DNA of 64,000 nt from positions 62,001 to 126,000 of the forward strand of contig CAZYQC010000001.1 in NCBI GenBank assembly GCA_964649815.1, given 5' to 3'. The notes under the pieces were generated by a model. That model was not told where the DNA came from. It ran no database searches and saw only the letters and a list, made by a program, of their open reading frames with translations. Positions 15,382 to 23,906 of this stretch are shown one piece after another; the stretch's first letter is position 1; every line of letters begins with the position of its first letter. The stretch comes from G013214665 sp964649815. GTDB lineage: Bacteria; Pseudomonadota; Alphaproteobacteria; Rhodobacterales; Rhodobacteraceae. The translations under genes were made by a program, and so were the position numbers.

Positions 15382-16212
15382 ATGCAAACCGTTTCCGAAA
15401 ATCGTGCGTTTGGGGGGATCCAGGGCGTTTACACACATGCCTCTGACGTCTGCGGCTGTGATATGACCTTTGGCCTTTACATGCCGCCTTTGGCGCAGGT
15501 CATGCCTGTGCCGGTTCTTTGGTATCTCTCTGGTCTGACCTGCACGCACGAAAATGCGATGGTCAAAGCCGGCGCTCAGGCATATGCCGCCGAACACGGG
15601 CTGGCTTTGGTGTTTCCAGACACGTCCCCGCGCGGCGAAGGCGTTGCAGATGACGACGCTTACGATCTTGGCCAAGGCGCAGGGTTTTATGTGGACGCGA
15701 CAGAATCCCCCTGGTCCCCACATTTCAAAATGTGGAGCTATGTGACCGAGGAATTGCCGAACCTCATCGGTGCAGACTTTGCCGTCGATCTTAGCCGCCA
15801 GGGCATTACGGGACACTCGATGGGGGGACATGGTGCATTGACCATTGCGATGGCCCATCAGGACCGCTTTGCTTCGGTGTCCGCGTTCGCGCCGATCACC
15901 AACCCTTCTGCAAGCGATTGGGGACGCAAACAATTGGGCGCTTATCTCGGCGCTGCAGAAGAGACCTGGCAGAAACACGACGCGACCGTGCAAATGACCG
16001 AGGTTGGGTTCGACGGTCCGGTTTTGATCGACCAAGGCGGCTCTGACCAGTTCCTCGATCTGCTCAAGCCCGAAGCTTTAGCGCATGCAATGGCCGCGCG
16101 CCGGCAGGACGGCGTGTTTCGGATGCAGCCCGGCTATGACCACAGCTACTTTTTCGTCTCGACCTATATGGGCGAGCATGTGGCCTTTCACGCAGACGCT
16201 TTGGGCGCGTGA
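15382..16212 (+). CDS. fghA: S-formylglutathione hydrolase
   Basis: This esterase D-type enzyme hydrolyses S-formylglutathione to formate and glutathione, the last step of glutathione-dependent formaldehyde oxidation. The 276-residue protein has the family signature LSGLTCTHENAMVKAG, the nucleophile in GHSMGGHGAL (serine near residue 149), and the catalytic histidine in QPGYDHSYFF. The ribosome site AGGGGAG precedes the ATG. The glutathione-dependent formaldehyde dehydrogenase is not in the window. Its stop overlaps the GTG of the next gene, starting a chain of four genes joined by 4-base overlaps. Confidence 0.94.
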   Translation: MQTVSENRAFGGIQGVYTHASDVCGCDMTFGLYMPPLAQVMPVPVLWYLSGLTCTHENAMVKAGAQAYAAEHGLALVFPDTSPRGEGVADDDAYDLGQGAGFYVDATESPWSPHFKMWSYVTEELPNLIGADFAVDLSRQGITGHSMGGHGALTIAMAHQDRFASVSAFAPITNPSASDWGRKQLGAYLGAAEETWQKHDATVQMTEVGFDGPVLIDQGGSDQFLDLLKPEALAHAMAARRQDGVFRMQPGYDHSYFFVSTYMGEHVAFHADALGA

Positions 16213-16667
16213 CGACCCTGTTTGTTGACGCAGATGCCTGTCCCGTCCGTCAAGAGGCGGAACGGGTTGGCACGCGTCACCATGTGCCGATCAAGATCGT
16301 CTCGAACGGTGGATTGCGACCGTCACAAAACCCTCTTGTTGAAACGGTAATTGTGCCTGATGGGCCGGACATTGCCGATATGTGGATCGCAGAACGCGCA
16401 GGACCGGGGGATATTGTCGTGACCGGCGATATCCCTTTGGCAGCAAAATGCGTCGCGGCGGGCGCCCTCGTGGTGAAGCACAATGGCGACGCGTTAACGG
16501 ACAAAAACATCGGCTCTGCGCTGGCGACACGGGATCTGATGGCGGACCTTCGCGCCGCAGACCCTTTTCGACAAGGCGGTGGCAAGGCCTTTTCGAAATC
16601 TGACAGATCACGTTTCTTGAACGCCTTAGAAAAGGCCATGCGACAAGCCAAAGGAGCAGCGCAATGA
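16209..16667 (+). CDS. YaiI/YqxD family (DUF188) protein
   Basis: A 152-residue protein of the widespread DUF188 family. The N terminus LFVDADACPVRQEAER, the block VPDGPDIADMWIAERAGPGDIVVTGDIPLA and the tail GGGKAFSKSDRSRFLNALEKA are all family hallmarks. The conserved aspartates resemble PIN-type nucleases, so a metal-dependent nuclease activity is possible but undemonstrated. Translation starts at GTG overlapping the fghA stop and ends overlapping the ATG of the HAD gene. Confidence 0.9.
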   Translation: MTTLFVDADACPVRQEAERVGTRHHVPIKIVSNGGLRPSQNPLVETVIVPDGPDIADMWIAERAGPGDIVVTGDIPLAAKCVAAGALVVKHNGDALTDKNIGSALATRDLMADLRAADPFRQGGGKAFSKSDRSRFLNALEKAMRQAKGAAQ

Positions 16668-17281
16668 TCAAAGCCGTCGTCTTTGACGTAGGTAACGTTT
16701 TGCTGGAATGGCATCCCACACGGCTGTTTGACGCCGAAATTGGAGAAGACCGCCGCAAGCGTTTGTTTGCAGAAGTTGACTTGCACAGCATGAACCTGAA
16801 CGTCGATCGCGGCGCTCCTTTCAAGGAAACGGTTTTCGCAATGGCTGATGCGCATCCACAATGGGCGGCTGAAATTCGGCTTTGGCATGACCGCTGGCTG
16901 GATATGGCCTCGCCCGCCATTCCGCATTCCGTTCGCCTGATGAGCGCGCTGCAAGCGGCTGGGGTTCCGGTGTTCTCTCTGACCAACTTTGGCGTTGAAA
17001 CATACGATTTTGCCGCCGGACACTATCCGTTTTTGACCCAATTCGATCGCGACTTCATTTCAGGACATCTGAAGGTCATCAAACCCGAAGCCAAAATTTA
17101 TGAAATCCTGGAAGAGGAAAGCGGCCTTTCTGGTGCGGATCTTTTGTTCACCGATGACAGTCCGAAGAACATCAAAGCCGCTGCGGGACGGGGTTGGAAC
17201 ACGCATCTTTTTGAAGGTCCGCAAGGCTGGGCCGATCGCCTGGTCTCGGAAGGTTTGTTGACGCCGGAGGCTGCAGCATGA
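16664..17281 (+). CDS. HAD superfamily hydrolase (subfamily IA-like)
   Basis: A 205-residue phosphatase-like protein. Motif I is VVFDVGNVLLEW, a variant in which the usual DxDxT is DVGNV, as in YihX/epoxide-hydrolase N-terminal relatives that keep the nucleophilic first Asp but have lost the second. Motif II is FSLTNFG, motif III the lysine of VIKPEAKIYEI, and motif IV LFTDDSPKNIKAA. The loss of the second Asp of motif I is seen in many active YihX-type sugar phosphatases, so activity is plausible, substrate unknown. It is coupled at both ends by ATGA overlaps. Confidence 0.85.
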   Translation: MIKAVVFDVGNVLLEWHPTRLFDAEIGEDRRKRLFAEVDLHSMNLNVDRGAPFKETVFAMADAHPQWAAEIRLWHDRWLDMASPAIPHSVRLMSALQAAGVPVFSLTNFGVETYDFAAGHYPFLTQFDRDFISGHLKVIKPEAKIYEILEEESGLSGADLLFTDDSPKNIKAAAGRGWNTHLFEGPQGWADRLVSEGLLTPEAAA

Positions 17282-18186
17282 GCGTGCCAAACATCCCCTT
17301 TGCCGAAGGGCAAGCGAACCTGGATTGGATGGGTTTGACGCAGGCCCTGGCTGAAGGTCACAAACGGCCGAAGGCAAGTGTTGGCGATACGTTTTTGTAC
17401 CGCGACACAGACACCCTTTTGAGCCGGGCCGCGTGGATTGACGGGCTGGGCATCGCGGTAAAATCTGCGACGGTGTTTCCTGGCAATACGGAAAAAGGCA
17501 AACCTTCGATCAACGGAGGCGTGACGCTTTTCACTGACGACATGGGAGAGTTGGAAACAATCATCGACTTTCACCTCGTTACCAAATGGAAGACGGCTGG
17601 CGACAGTCTGCTTGCAGCCAAACACCTCGCCCGCCCAGATGCCGAGCGTATCTTGATCGTTGGTGCGGGCACTGTCGCAAGATCTTTGTTCGAAGCTTAC
17701 TCAACGCTTTTTCCCAAGGCCGAGTTTTCGGTTTGGAACAGAACCCCAGAGCGGGCCAAAGCCTTGGCCGATGACTTGGGCATTTCGGTCGAAGCGGATT
17801 TGGAAAGCGCGGTGAAAAAGGCGGATGTGGTCACGTCCGCCACCATGACCACAGAGCCCATCCTGAGAGGTGACTGGCTACGGCCTGGTCAGCATATCGA
17901 CATGATCGGCGCCTATCGCCCAGATATGCGCGAGGCCGATGACGCGGCCTTGCAGAAAGGGCGCATTTTTGTCGATGCGCGTGAGACGACGGTCGGGCAT
18001 ATTGGCGAAATTGAAATCCCGCTCAAAAACGGCGTCATAACGCCAGAAGACATCATAGCAGATTTTTACACGCTCGATCTTTTCACCAGATCGCCCGAGG
18101 ATATCACGATCTTCAAAAATGGGGGCGGCGCGCATCTGGATCTGATGACGGCGCGTTACATTCTTGAGCGTTGGCAAGCCGCCTGA
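17278..18186 (+). CDS. Ornithine cyclodeaminase/mu-crystallin family protein
   Basis: A 302-residue NAD(P)-dependent enzyme. The N-terminal substrate domain has KSATVFPGN and the family lysine in HLVTKWKTAGDSLLAAKHLARPDA; the Rossmann motif is ILIVGAGTVARSL near residue 125. The block IDMIGAYRPDMREAD is conserved in the family. Members include ornithine cyclodeaminase, alanine dehydrogenase and ketimine reductases, so the reaction cannot be fixed. It ends the four-gene overlapping operon begun by fghA. Its stop codon lies inside a 24-base perfect palindrome shared with the convergent MFS gene. Confidence 0.85.
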   Translation: MSVPNIPFAEGQANLDWMGLTQALAEGHKRPKASVGDTFLYRDTDTLLSRAAWIDGLGIAVKSATVFPGNTEKGKPSINGGVTLFTDDMGELETIIDFHLVTKWKTAGDSLLAAKHLARPDAERILIVGAGTVARSLFEAYSTLFPKAEFSVWNRTPERAKALADDLGISVEADLESAVKKADVVTSATMTTEPILRGDWLRPGQHIDMIGAYRPDMREADDAALQKGRIFVDARETTVGHIGEIEIPLKNGVITPEDIIADFYTLDLFTRSPEDITIFKNGGGAHLDLMTARYILERWQAA

Positions 18187-18198
18187 TCAGGCGGCTTG
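18175..18198. terminator. 24-base perfect palindrome spanning both stop codons of convergent genes
   Basis: Positions 18175-18186 and 18187-18198 are exact reverse complements (arm CAAGCCGCCTGA). The centre TGATCA provides the stop TGA of the upstream gene and, on the other strand, the stop TGA of the MFS gene. In RNA it would form a GC-rich hairpin from either strand, so a bidirectional terminator is likely even without a T run. Confidence 0.65.
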
Positions 18199-19431
18199 TG
18201 GCGCTGTCAGAGGTCTTTCTTTGATCGGCAAATGCACGATGGCACTAAAGGCGCCAACAGCAACGCCGATCCACCAAACTGCGTCGTAACTGCCGTAAGC
18301 ATCATAAAGCTCCCCGCCCAACCAAACGCCTACGAAACTGCCAAGCTGGTGACTTAGAAAGATAATGCCGTACAGCGTGCCCATGTAGCGCAAACCGTAG
18401 ATATGCGCGACCAGACCACTGGTCAGCGGTATCGTGGCGAGCCAAAGAGAGCCCATCGCAAGCGAAAAGACGATAACGGTTGTCGGTGTCATCGGGAACA
18501 TGATGAACATGGCGCCGACAATGGCACGGCCGGTGTAGATCGCAGCCAAAAGGTATTTCTTGGAGTAATACTTACCCAACCATCCTGCGATCAAAGTGCC
18601 ACCGACATTTGCGATGCCCACCAGAGCGATCGAGGCCGCGCCCAAGGCGCTTGTCGTCGTAATACCCATACCGGCAAGCATGCCGCCCGGATCAATCGGG
18701 CCACACACTTCGGTCACAAAGGCCGGGAAATGCGCTGTTAGAAACGCGACTTGATAGCCGCAGCTGAAGAACCCCAGGAAGATTAGGGTATATGAAGGGT
18801 CCTTGAACGCACGTTTGATGACCGTGCCCATCGATTCTTCCAACTCGGCCTTGCTGGCCATTGGCGGAACCCGCATGAAGGGCAGGAACAGCAAAACCGC
18901 CAGGATCGCCGCTGCGAAACACAAAAAGACACCTTGCCAAGACATTATGGCCAGCATCCATTCGGCGATGGGCGCTCCGAAAATCTGACCAGCCGAACCA
19001 GCAGCAGATGTAATGGCAAGCGCCATAGATCGGTTTTCATCGGTTGATGCCCTGCCCACCACAGCGAGGATCACACCAAAACCTGTACCCGCGATGCCAA
19101 AGCCAACGAACCAGGCGTAAAGCTGGTGTTCGAGCGGTGTTGTCGAAAAGGCTGTAAGCACCATGCCAAGCGCATAGGTTAACGCGCCTAAGACGATGGC
19201 TTTGCGATCTCCGATCTTTTCGGCAATCGCACCGAAGATCGGCTGACCGATACCCCAAGCCAGGTTTTGGATCGCAATCGCAAGCGAGAATTCCGTCCGT
19301 AACCACCCAAATTCATCCGCAATGGGGATCTGAAAAACGCCGAAAGAGGCGCGGATACAGAAGCTCACCAGAATGACAAGCGAGCCAATGATCAGTACCG
19401 GGGTGATAAGCGGCGCGGACTTGGTGGTCAT
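18187..19431 (-). CDS. Major facilitator superfamily permease
   Basis: A 414-residue transporter with twelve hydrophobic helices in two halves. The loop after helix 2 reads AEKIGDRKAIVLGALTYALG, a typical MFS motif A variant, and the N-terminal part (RASFGVFQIPIADEFGW) is like monocarboxylate or oxalate/formate-type permeases. The substrate is unknown. The start at 19431 (MTTKSAPLI) is preferred over 19524 because it directly precedes helix 1. It is convergent with the cyclodeaminase-like gene and divergent from zapE. Confidence 0.85.
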   Translation of the reverse strand: MTTKSAPLITPVLIIGSLVILVSFCIRASFGVFQIPIADEFGWLRTEFSLAIAIQNLAWGIGQPIFGAIAEKIGDRKAIVLGALTYALGMVLTAFSTTPLEHQLYAWFVGFGIAGTGFGVILAVVGRASTDENRSMALAITSAAGSAGQIFGAPIAEWMLAIMSWQGVFLCFAAAILAVLLFLPFMRVPPMASKAELEESMGTVIKRAFKDPSYTLIFLGFFSCGYQVAFLTAHFPAFVTEVCGPIDPGGMLAGMGITTTSALGAASIALVGIANVGGTLIAGWLGKYYSKKYLLAAIYTGRAIVGAMFIMFPMTPTTVIVFSLAMGSLWLATIPLTSGLVAHIYGLRYMGTLYGIIFLSHQLGSFVGVWLGGELYDAYGSYDAVWWIGVAVGAFSAIVHLPIKERPLTAPQAA

Positions 19432-19575
19432 GTTGCGAAAAGCCTGATTCTGGATCCAGCGACACCCACTCTGCGCTGGAAAATTCACCAAGGTCAAATC
19501 AGCGTTCGTGTCCAACAAGTTCACAAAGACTGATCATACCTTTTCCTTGCAGAACGCCCGGGCTACACCACGGAA

Positions 19576-20637
19576 ATGGGTGCCGTTTTGAACGCATATG
19601 ACGCTGCGGTTGCTGCCGGAACATTGAAAGATGACTCGGCGCAAAGATCCGTCTTGCCCGAATTGGATCGCATCCACACGGCGCTGAACACGCCAATAAA
19701 GAAGAGCTTTTTCAAGAAAGCTCCCGAGGCCGCACCGGGCCTCTACATGTGGGGGGGTGTTGGGCGCGGCAAATCCATGTTGATGCACTTGTTTGTGGCC
19801 GGACTAAAAGACGTACCCGCCAGACGCGTTCATTTCCACGCATTCATGCAAGAAATCCACGCCGCCATGCACAAGGCACGGCAAGATGGCGTTGACGATG
19901 CAATCGCGCCGGTGGCGGCTGCGGTGGCCAAAGAGGTGCGCTGTTTGGCCTTTGACGAGATGCAGATCACCGACATTACGGACGCCATGATTGTTGGGCG
20001 GCTGTTCGAAGCGCTCTTCTCGGCGGGTGTTATCGTTGTCACAACCTCTAACCGCGTGCCCGATGATCTGTATAAAGATGGTCTGAACAGACAGCTATTC
20101 TTGCCGTTCATTGACCTCATCAAAAGCAAAATGGTGGTGCACGAGCTGACGTCACCGCATGATTATCGCCAAAACCGGTTGTCCGGCAGCCCGGTGTACT
20201 TCACGCCTCTTGGTCCGGACGCAAGATCAGCGATGAACGCGCTGTGGGGCGATCTGACGGGACAAGCTGCGTCGGACCCGCTGGTTCTGCATATCAAAGG
20301 GCGTACAATCGACATCCCCGCCTTTCGCAACGGCGTCGGGCGCGCCTCGTTTTTTGATCTCTGCGCAAAACCGCTTGGACCGGGCGATTATCTGGCGATT
20401 GCGGAGGCCTGCAAGGTTCTGCTGATTGACGATATCCCACAATTGGGTCGGTCGAACTTTAATGAGGCAAAACGCTTTGTGACCCTGATCGACGCGCTTT
20501 ATGAAGCGCGCGTACGTTTGATTGCCAGCGCAGCTGCGGTGCCTGAGATGCTCTATGTCGAAGGGGAAGGTACTTTTGAATTTGAGCGTACGGCATCGCG
20601 ACTGCGGGAGATGCAGGCCGAGGGATGGGGGGAGTAA
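19576..20637 (+). CDS. zapE: Cell division ATPase ZapE (AFG1-like)
   Basis: ZapE is an AAA-type ATPase that modulates FtsZ rings; the mitochondrial homologue AFG1/LACE1 handles respiratory proteins. The 353-residue protein shows Walker A GGVGRGKSMLM near residue 60, the segment RVHFHAFMQEIH, Walker B CLAFDEMQITDITDAM near 130, and sensor TTSNRVPDDLYKDGLNR. Length and order match the family. It is a single-gene unit followed by a hairpin-containing interspersed repeat (20677-20729). In other alphaproteobacteria it often lies near succinate dehydrogenase or malate dehydrogenase; these are not seen here. Confidence 0.93.
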   Translation: MGAVLNAYDAAVAAGTLKDDSAQRSVLPELDRIHTALNTPIKKSFFKKAPEAAPGLYMWGGVGRGKSMLMHLFVAGLKDVPARRVHFHAFMQEIHAAMHKARQDGVDDAIAPVAAAVAKEVRCLAFDEMQITDITDAMIVGRLFEALFSAGVIVVTTSNRVPDDLYKDGLNRQLFLPFIDLIKSKMVVHELTSPHDYRQNRLSGSPVYFTPLGPDARSAMNALWGDLTGQAASDPLVLHIKGRTIDIPAFRNGVGRASFFDLCAKPLGPGDYLAIAEACKVLLIDDIPQLGRSNFNEAKRFVTLIDALYEARVRLIASAAAVPEMLYVEGEGTFEFERTASRLREMQAEGWGE

Positions 20638-20676
20638 AAATCCTTTTTTCGAATGGCCGTTGGCCATCCGACGGAT

Positions 20677-20729
20677 GCGAGGGGTTTCACCCCTCGCGCT
20701 CTCCGAGAGTATTTGGATCCAAAAGAAGG
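20677..20729 (+). repeat. Interspersed repeat, copy 1: hairpin plus conserved tail
   Basis: A perfect stem GCGAGGGG/CCCCTCGC (20677-20684, 20690-20697) is followed by a conserved tail containing GAGTATTTGGATCCAAAAG. The same arrangement recurs at 38502-38552 with few changes. Both copies lie on the same strand, 40 and 16 bases after the stop of a plus-strand gene. Two more small dyads precede copy 1 (ATGGCC-GTT-GGCCAT near 20653-20667). Confidence 0.75.
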
Positions 20730-20733
20730 TGGA

Positions 20734-22014
20734 TCAGCCGTGCGTCTGTAAAATGCGGCCCGCGAGATAGAGGCTGCCGCAGATCAAGACGCGGGCGTGA
20801 GGGGATTGGTCTAGGATCGTCTTGAGCGCTGCATCTGTGTCAGCGGCAGTATGTGCGGCGAGGCCAATTCTTTGGGCAATCGCGGTAACCTCGGACGGGT
20901 CGAGCGTGTTCTTTTCGCCGGGAATGGCGACGGCATGCAAATCCATTGCAACGCTGGCGAGGGGCGCCAGGTAGCCAGCGACATCTTTTGTGTTCAGCAT
21001 GCCGCAGATCAAATGAGTTGGACGTTTTGGAAGCTGGACCAGCGTTTTTGCCAAGGCCTGACCAGCCGCCGGGTTATGTCCGCCGTCCAACCAGAGCTCA
21101 GCGCCTGAACGTGCGGCTATATCCGCAAGAGGGCCGGACGTGAGGCGTTGCATGCGGGCGGGCCACTGGGCTTTGGTGACGGCGGCTTCGTAAGCGGTTT
21201 CTGGAACGCCCAACATGCGCAGGGCTGACAGCGCGATCCCGGCGTTTTGGATTTGGTGATCGCCAGGCAGGTTTGGGCGCGGCAGGTCCAAGAGACCTGT
21301 TTCATCCTGGAAAATCATGCCGTCGCGTTCCGGGGCCGCGTGCCAATGTTGCCCGTAGACGGATAACGGCGCGCCAAGTGCTGCGGCGCGGGTTTCGATC
21401 ACGTCGAGCGCTGAGTCCTGTTGAGGTCCAACGATGCAGGGCACGGCATGTTTGATAATGCCCGCCTTTTCGCCTGCGATGGCGGCCAATGTGTCACCCA
21501 GAAAGGCTTCGTGATCCATTGAAACTGGTGTGATGACCGTGAGGGCCGGACGCTCAACCACGTTGGTGGCGTCCAGGCGTCCGCCAAGGCCAACCTCGAG
21601 CAGGGTGTAATCCGCCGGGGTGCGGGCCATTGCCAGGAGGGCCGCGCAGGTCGTGATTTCGAAATAAGTGATGTCTGCGCCATCGTTGGCGGTGTAGCAC
21701 TCGTCCAGAAAAGCCGTTAAGGCATCTTCTTTGATCAGCTGGCCTGCAAGACGGATGCGTTCGTGAAACCTGGCGAGATGCGGCGAGGTGTAGGCGTGAA
21801 CCTTGTGACCCACCGCTTCGAGACCCGCGCGGATCATCGCCTGGGTAGAGCCTTTTCCGTTTGTGCCTGCGATGTGAATGACAGGGGGCAGGTCCCGTTC
21901 AGGATGACCCAAGCGAGCCAAAAGGCGCCACATGCGATCCAGCGTGAGGTCGATGACTTTGGGGTGCAGCGCCATCATCCGGTCGAGGATGGCGTCCGAT
22001 GTTGGCGCCGTCAT
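20734..22014 (-). CDS. folC: Bifunctional folylpolyglutamate/dihydrofolate synthase
   Basis: FolC joins glutamate to dihydropteroate and extends folate polyglutamate tails. The 426-residue Mur-ligase-type protein has the ATP loop IHIAGTNGKGSTQAM near residue 50, the segment SPHLARFHERIRLAG, the block EVGLGGRLDATNVV, and SMDHEAFLGDTLAAIAGEKAGI with the carbamylated-lysine region. The C-terminal domain has WLDGGHNPAAGQALA. It overlaps the upstream accD by four bases, the usual accD-folC operon of proteobacteria. Confidence 0.95.
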   Translation of the reverse strand: MTAPTSDAILDRMMALHPKVIDLTLDRMWRLLARLGHPERDLPPVIHIAGTNGKGSTQAMIRAGLEAVGHKVHAYTSPHLARFHERIRLAGQLIKEDALTAFLDECYTANDGADITYFEITTCAALLAMARTPADYTLLEVGLGGRLDATNVVERPALTVITPVSMDHEAFLGDTLAAIAGEKAGIIKHAVPCIVGPQQDSALDVIETRAAALGAPLSVYGQHWHAAPERDGMIFQDETGLLDLPRPNLPGDHQIQNAGIALSALRMLGVPETAYEAAVTKAQWPARMQRLTSGPLADIAARSGAELWLDGGHNPAAGQALAKTLVQLPKRPTHLICGMLNTKDVAGYLAPLASVAMDLHAVAIPGEKNTLDPSEVTAIAQRIGLAAHTAADTDAALKTILDQSPHARVLICGSLYLAGRILQTHG

Positions 22015-22937
22015 TTGGCTGAGACGTCCTGAGCACTTGGCGCGGCCTCGTCTGCCTGAGGGGCTGGCAGATCGCCTTTGATCGCGGGCGAAAGTCCCAT
22101 GAGCATGCGGGTGATGGTGATCAGCTCTTCTCTGAGGTCGGTGCGTTTCGTGACGCGGTCAAGCATCCCGTGTTCGAGCAGGTATTCTGCGCGCTGAAAC
22201 CCTTCGGGCAGTTTTTCGCGGATCGTTTGTTCGATGACGCGAGGGCCCGCAAAGCAGATCAAGGCCCCTGGTTCAGAAATTTGCACATCGCCCAACATGG
22301 CATAGCTCGCCGTTACACCGCCGGTTGTCGGATGGGTTAGGACAACGATATATGGCACGCCCGCTTCTTTCAGCATTTGCACAGCGACCGTCGTGCGGGG
22401 CATTTGCATAAGGCTAAGAATGCCTTCTTGCATCCGGGCGCCACCCGCTGCGGAAAAGAGCACCAGAGGGCGGTTCAGCTTTACCGCTTCTTCGGCGGCG
22501 GCGATGATGGCGTTGCCGACATACATGCCCATCGACCCGCCCATAAAGGAAAAGTCCTGGGCGGCGGCGACAATGCCGGTGCGCCCAATCTCTCCTGTTG
22601 CGACAAGCATCGCCTCTTCTTCGCCTGTGCCCTTTTGAGCGGTCTTCATCCGGTCTGGATATTTCTTTTGATCGCGAAACTGGAGCGGATCAGCCACCGG
22701 TGCGGGGACCTGGATCTGCGTAAAGATGCCGCCATCGAACAGGGCTGTGAAGCGGTCGCGCGGTGTGATGGCCATGTGATGCCCGCAATTGGTGCAGACA
22801 TTGAGGTTTTCACGCATCTCGCGATGGAACAGCATTGTTCCGCATTCATCGCATTTCGTCCACAAATTGTCGGGCGTTTCCCGACGCGAAAAGATGGAGT
22901 TTATGCGGGGCCGGACGTAGTTGGAGATCCAGTTCAT
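22011..22937 (-). CDS. accD: Acetyl-CoA carboxylase carboxyltransferase subunit beta
   Basis: AccD, with AccA, transfers the carboxyl group from biotin to acetyl-CoA, making malonyl-CoA for fatty acid synthesis. The 308-residue protein begins with a zinc ribbon (CDECGTMLFHREM then CTNCGHH; four cysteines near residues 28-50) and continues with the crotonase fold: FSAAGGARMQEGILSLMQM and LTHPTTGGVTASYAMLGD are signature blocks. It is the first gene of the accD-folC operon. The C-terminal tail after about residue 285 is Ala/Asp-rich and likely flexible. Confidence 0.96.
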   Translation of the reverse strand: MNWISNYVRPRINSIFSRRETPDNLWTKCDECGTMLFHREMRENLNVCTNCGHHMAITPRDRFTALFDGGIFTQIQVPAPVADPLQFRDQKKYPDRMKTAQKGTGEEEAMLVATGEIGRTGIVAAAQDFSFMGGSMGMYVGNAIIAAAEEAVKLNRPLVLFSAAGGARMQEGILSLMQMPRTTVAVQMLKEAGVPYIVVLTHPTTGGVTASYAMLGDVQISEPGALICFAGPRVIEQTIREKLPEGFQRAEYLLEHGMLDRVTKRTDLREELITITRMLMGLSPAIKGDLPAPQADEAAPSAQDVSAK

Positions 22938-22997
22938 CGCGATAGGTCCTGAAAAGTCTGTTCTGTGTCAGATACGCTTGGCAATCGACGAATGCAA

Positions 22998-23906
22998 TCA
23001 GCGTCGCAGCACGACGCGCGCGGTCAACCACATTACGATCATGAAGACAAAGTCGACGGGCATCCACGCGGCCAGGGCGGCTTCGTCATCCATACCGAAC
23101 GGCATGTGGTACAATGCCAAGCCTGACATTTGATCGGGTAGCGAGGTTAGCGCCAAAGCAGAGATGTTATTGGCAAAGTGGATAGCAAGGGCCGGGCCCA
23201 GGGTGCCAGCACGTGCTGTGATATCCGCCATCAAAAGACCAAAAATCCCGGCCCAAATCACAATCATCCAAGCGTTACCGCCAGCGCTGTCTGGCATGTA
23301 ATGCCCGAACGCAAAGAGGGCTGACGGGATACCCATCCAGATGATCGGAGATCGAAAGCGCACGGCCAATTGCTGTTGCAAGTAGCCGCGGAACAAGACC
23401 TCTTCCGCTCCGCTCTGAACCAGCACGGCAAGCGCAGTCAGCGGCAAGAGCGATAGCCAGAGCCCAAGCTCCATCGCCGGCACATATCCGACCTGCTGAC
23501 CCCAAGGTGGCAGGACGAAAATCACCGCGCCCAATGCGAGCAGAGCGAGCAGAACGCGACCAAACTGAATGAGTGCTGGACGCAGCGGCCCAAGAACGGA
23601 GAGCCAGCCGCGCCGATGCATGACCAAACAGGCCAGACCAACCGCAATCCAGACGACAAGAAATTGGAACAGCAGCGTATACAGGCCAGCCTGCGTTCTT
23701 CCGGTTGCGATATCTTCTAGAAAGCGTTCGGCAGAGGTGTTGGACATCGTCGCCAAGATCAAGCTGAAGTAAATTTGGCTGAGTCCAAAATGCGCGACAA
23801 CGATGACAACAACGCCCAAAAGCAGGCGCCACACCTCTGGTTTCGCGCGGGCAGCAGTCAAGAAGGCGTCATGCGCGTCGTAGTGCGGAGAAAGCAGAAA
23901 CCTCAT
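22998..23906 (-). CDS. CPBP family intramembrane metalloprotease
   Basis: A 302-residue membrane protein with about seven hydrophobic helices and the three motifs of CAAX-protease/bacteriocin-processing (ABI) proteins: SGAEEVLFRGYLQQQ (EExxxR), the FAFGHYM histidine, and HFANNISALAL. Such proteins cleave inside membranes or, in many bacteria, have unknown targets. Its start overlaps the stop of the upstream ABC-like gene by four bases, so translation is coupled and the two products may act together. Nothing suggests a bacteriocin cluster here. Confidence 0.88.
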   Translation of the reverse strand: MRFLLSPHYDAHDAFLTAARAKPEVWRLLLGVVVIVVAHFGLSQIYFSLILATMSNTSAERFLEDIATGRTQAGLYTLLFQFLVVWIAVGLACLVMHRRGWLSVLGPLRPALIQFGRVLLALLALGAVIFVLPPWGQQVGYVPAMELGLWLSLLPLTALAVLVQSGAEEVLFRGYLQQQLAVRFRSPIIWMGIPSALFAFGHYMPDSAGGNAWMIVIWAGIFGLLMADITARAGTLGPALAIHFANNISALALTSLPDQMSGLALYHMPFGMDDEAALAAWMPVDFVFMIVMWLTARVVLRR

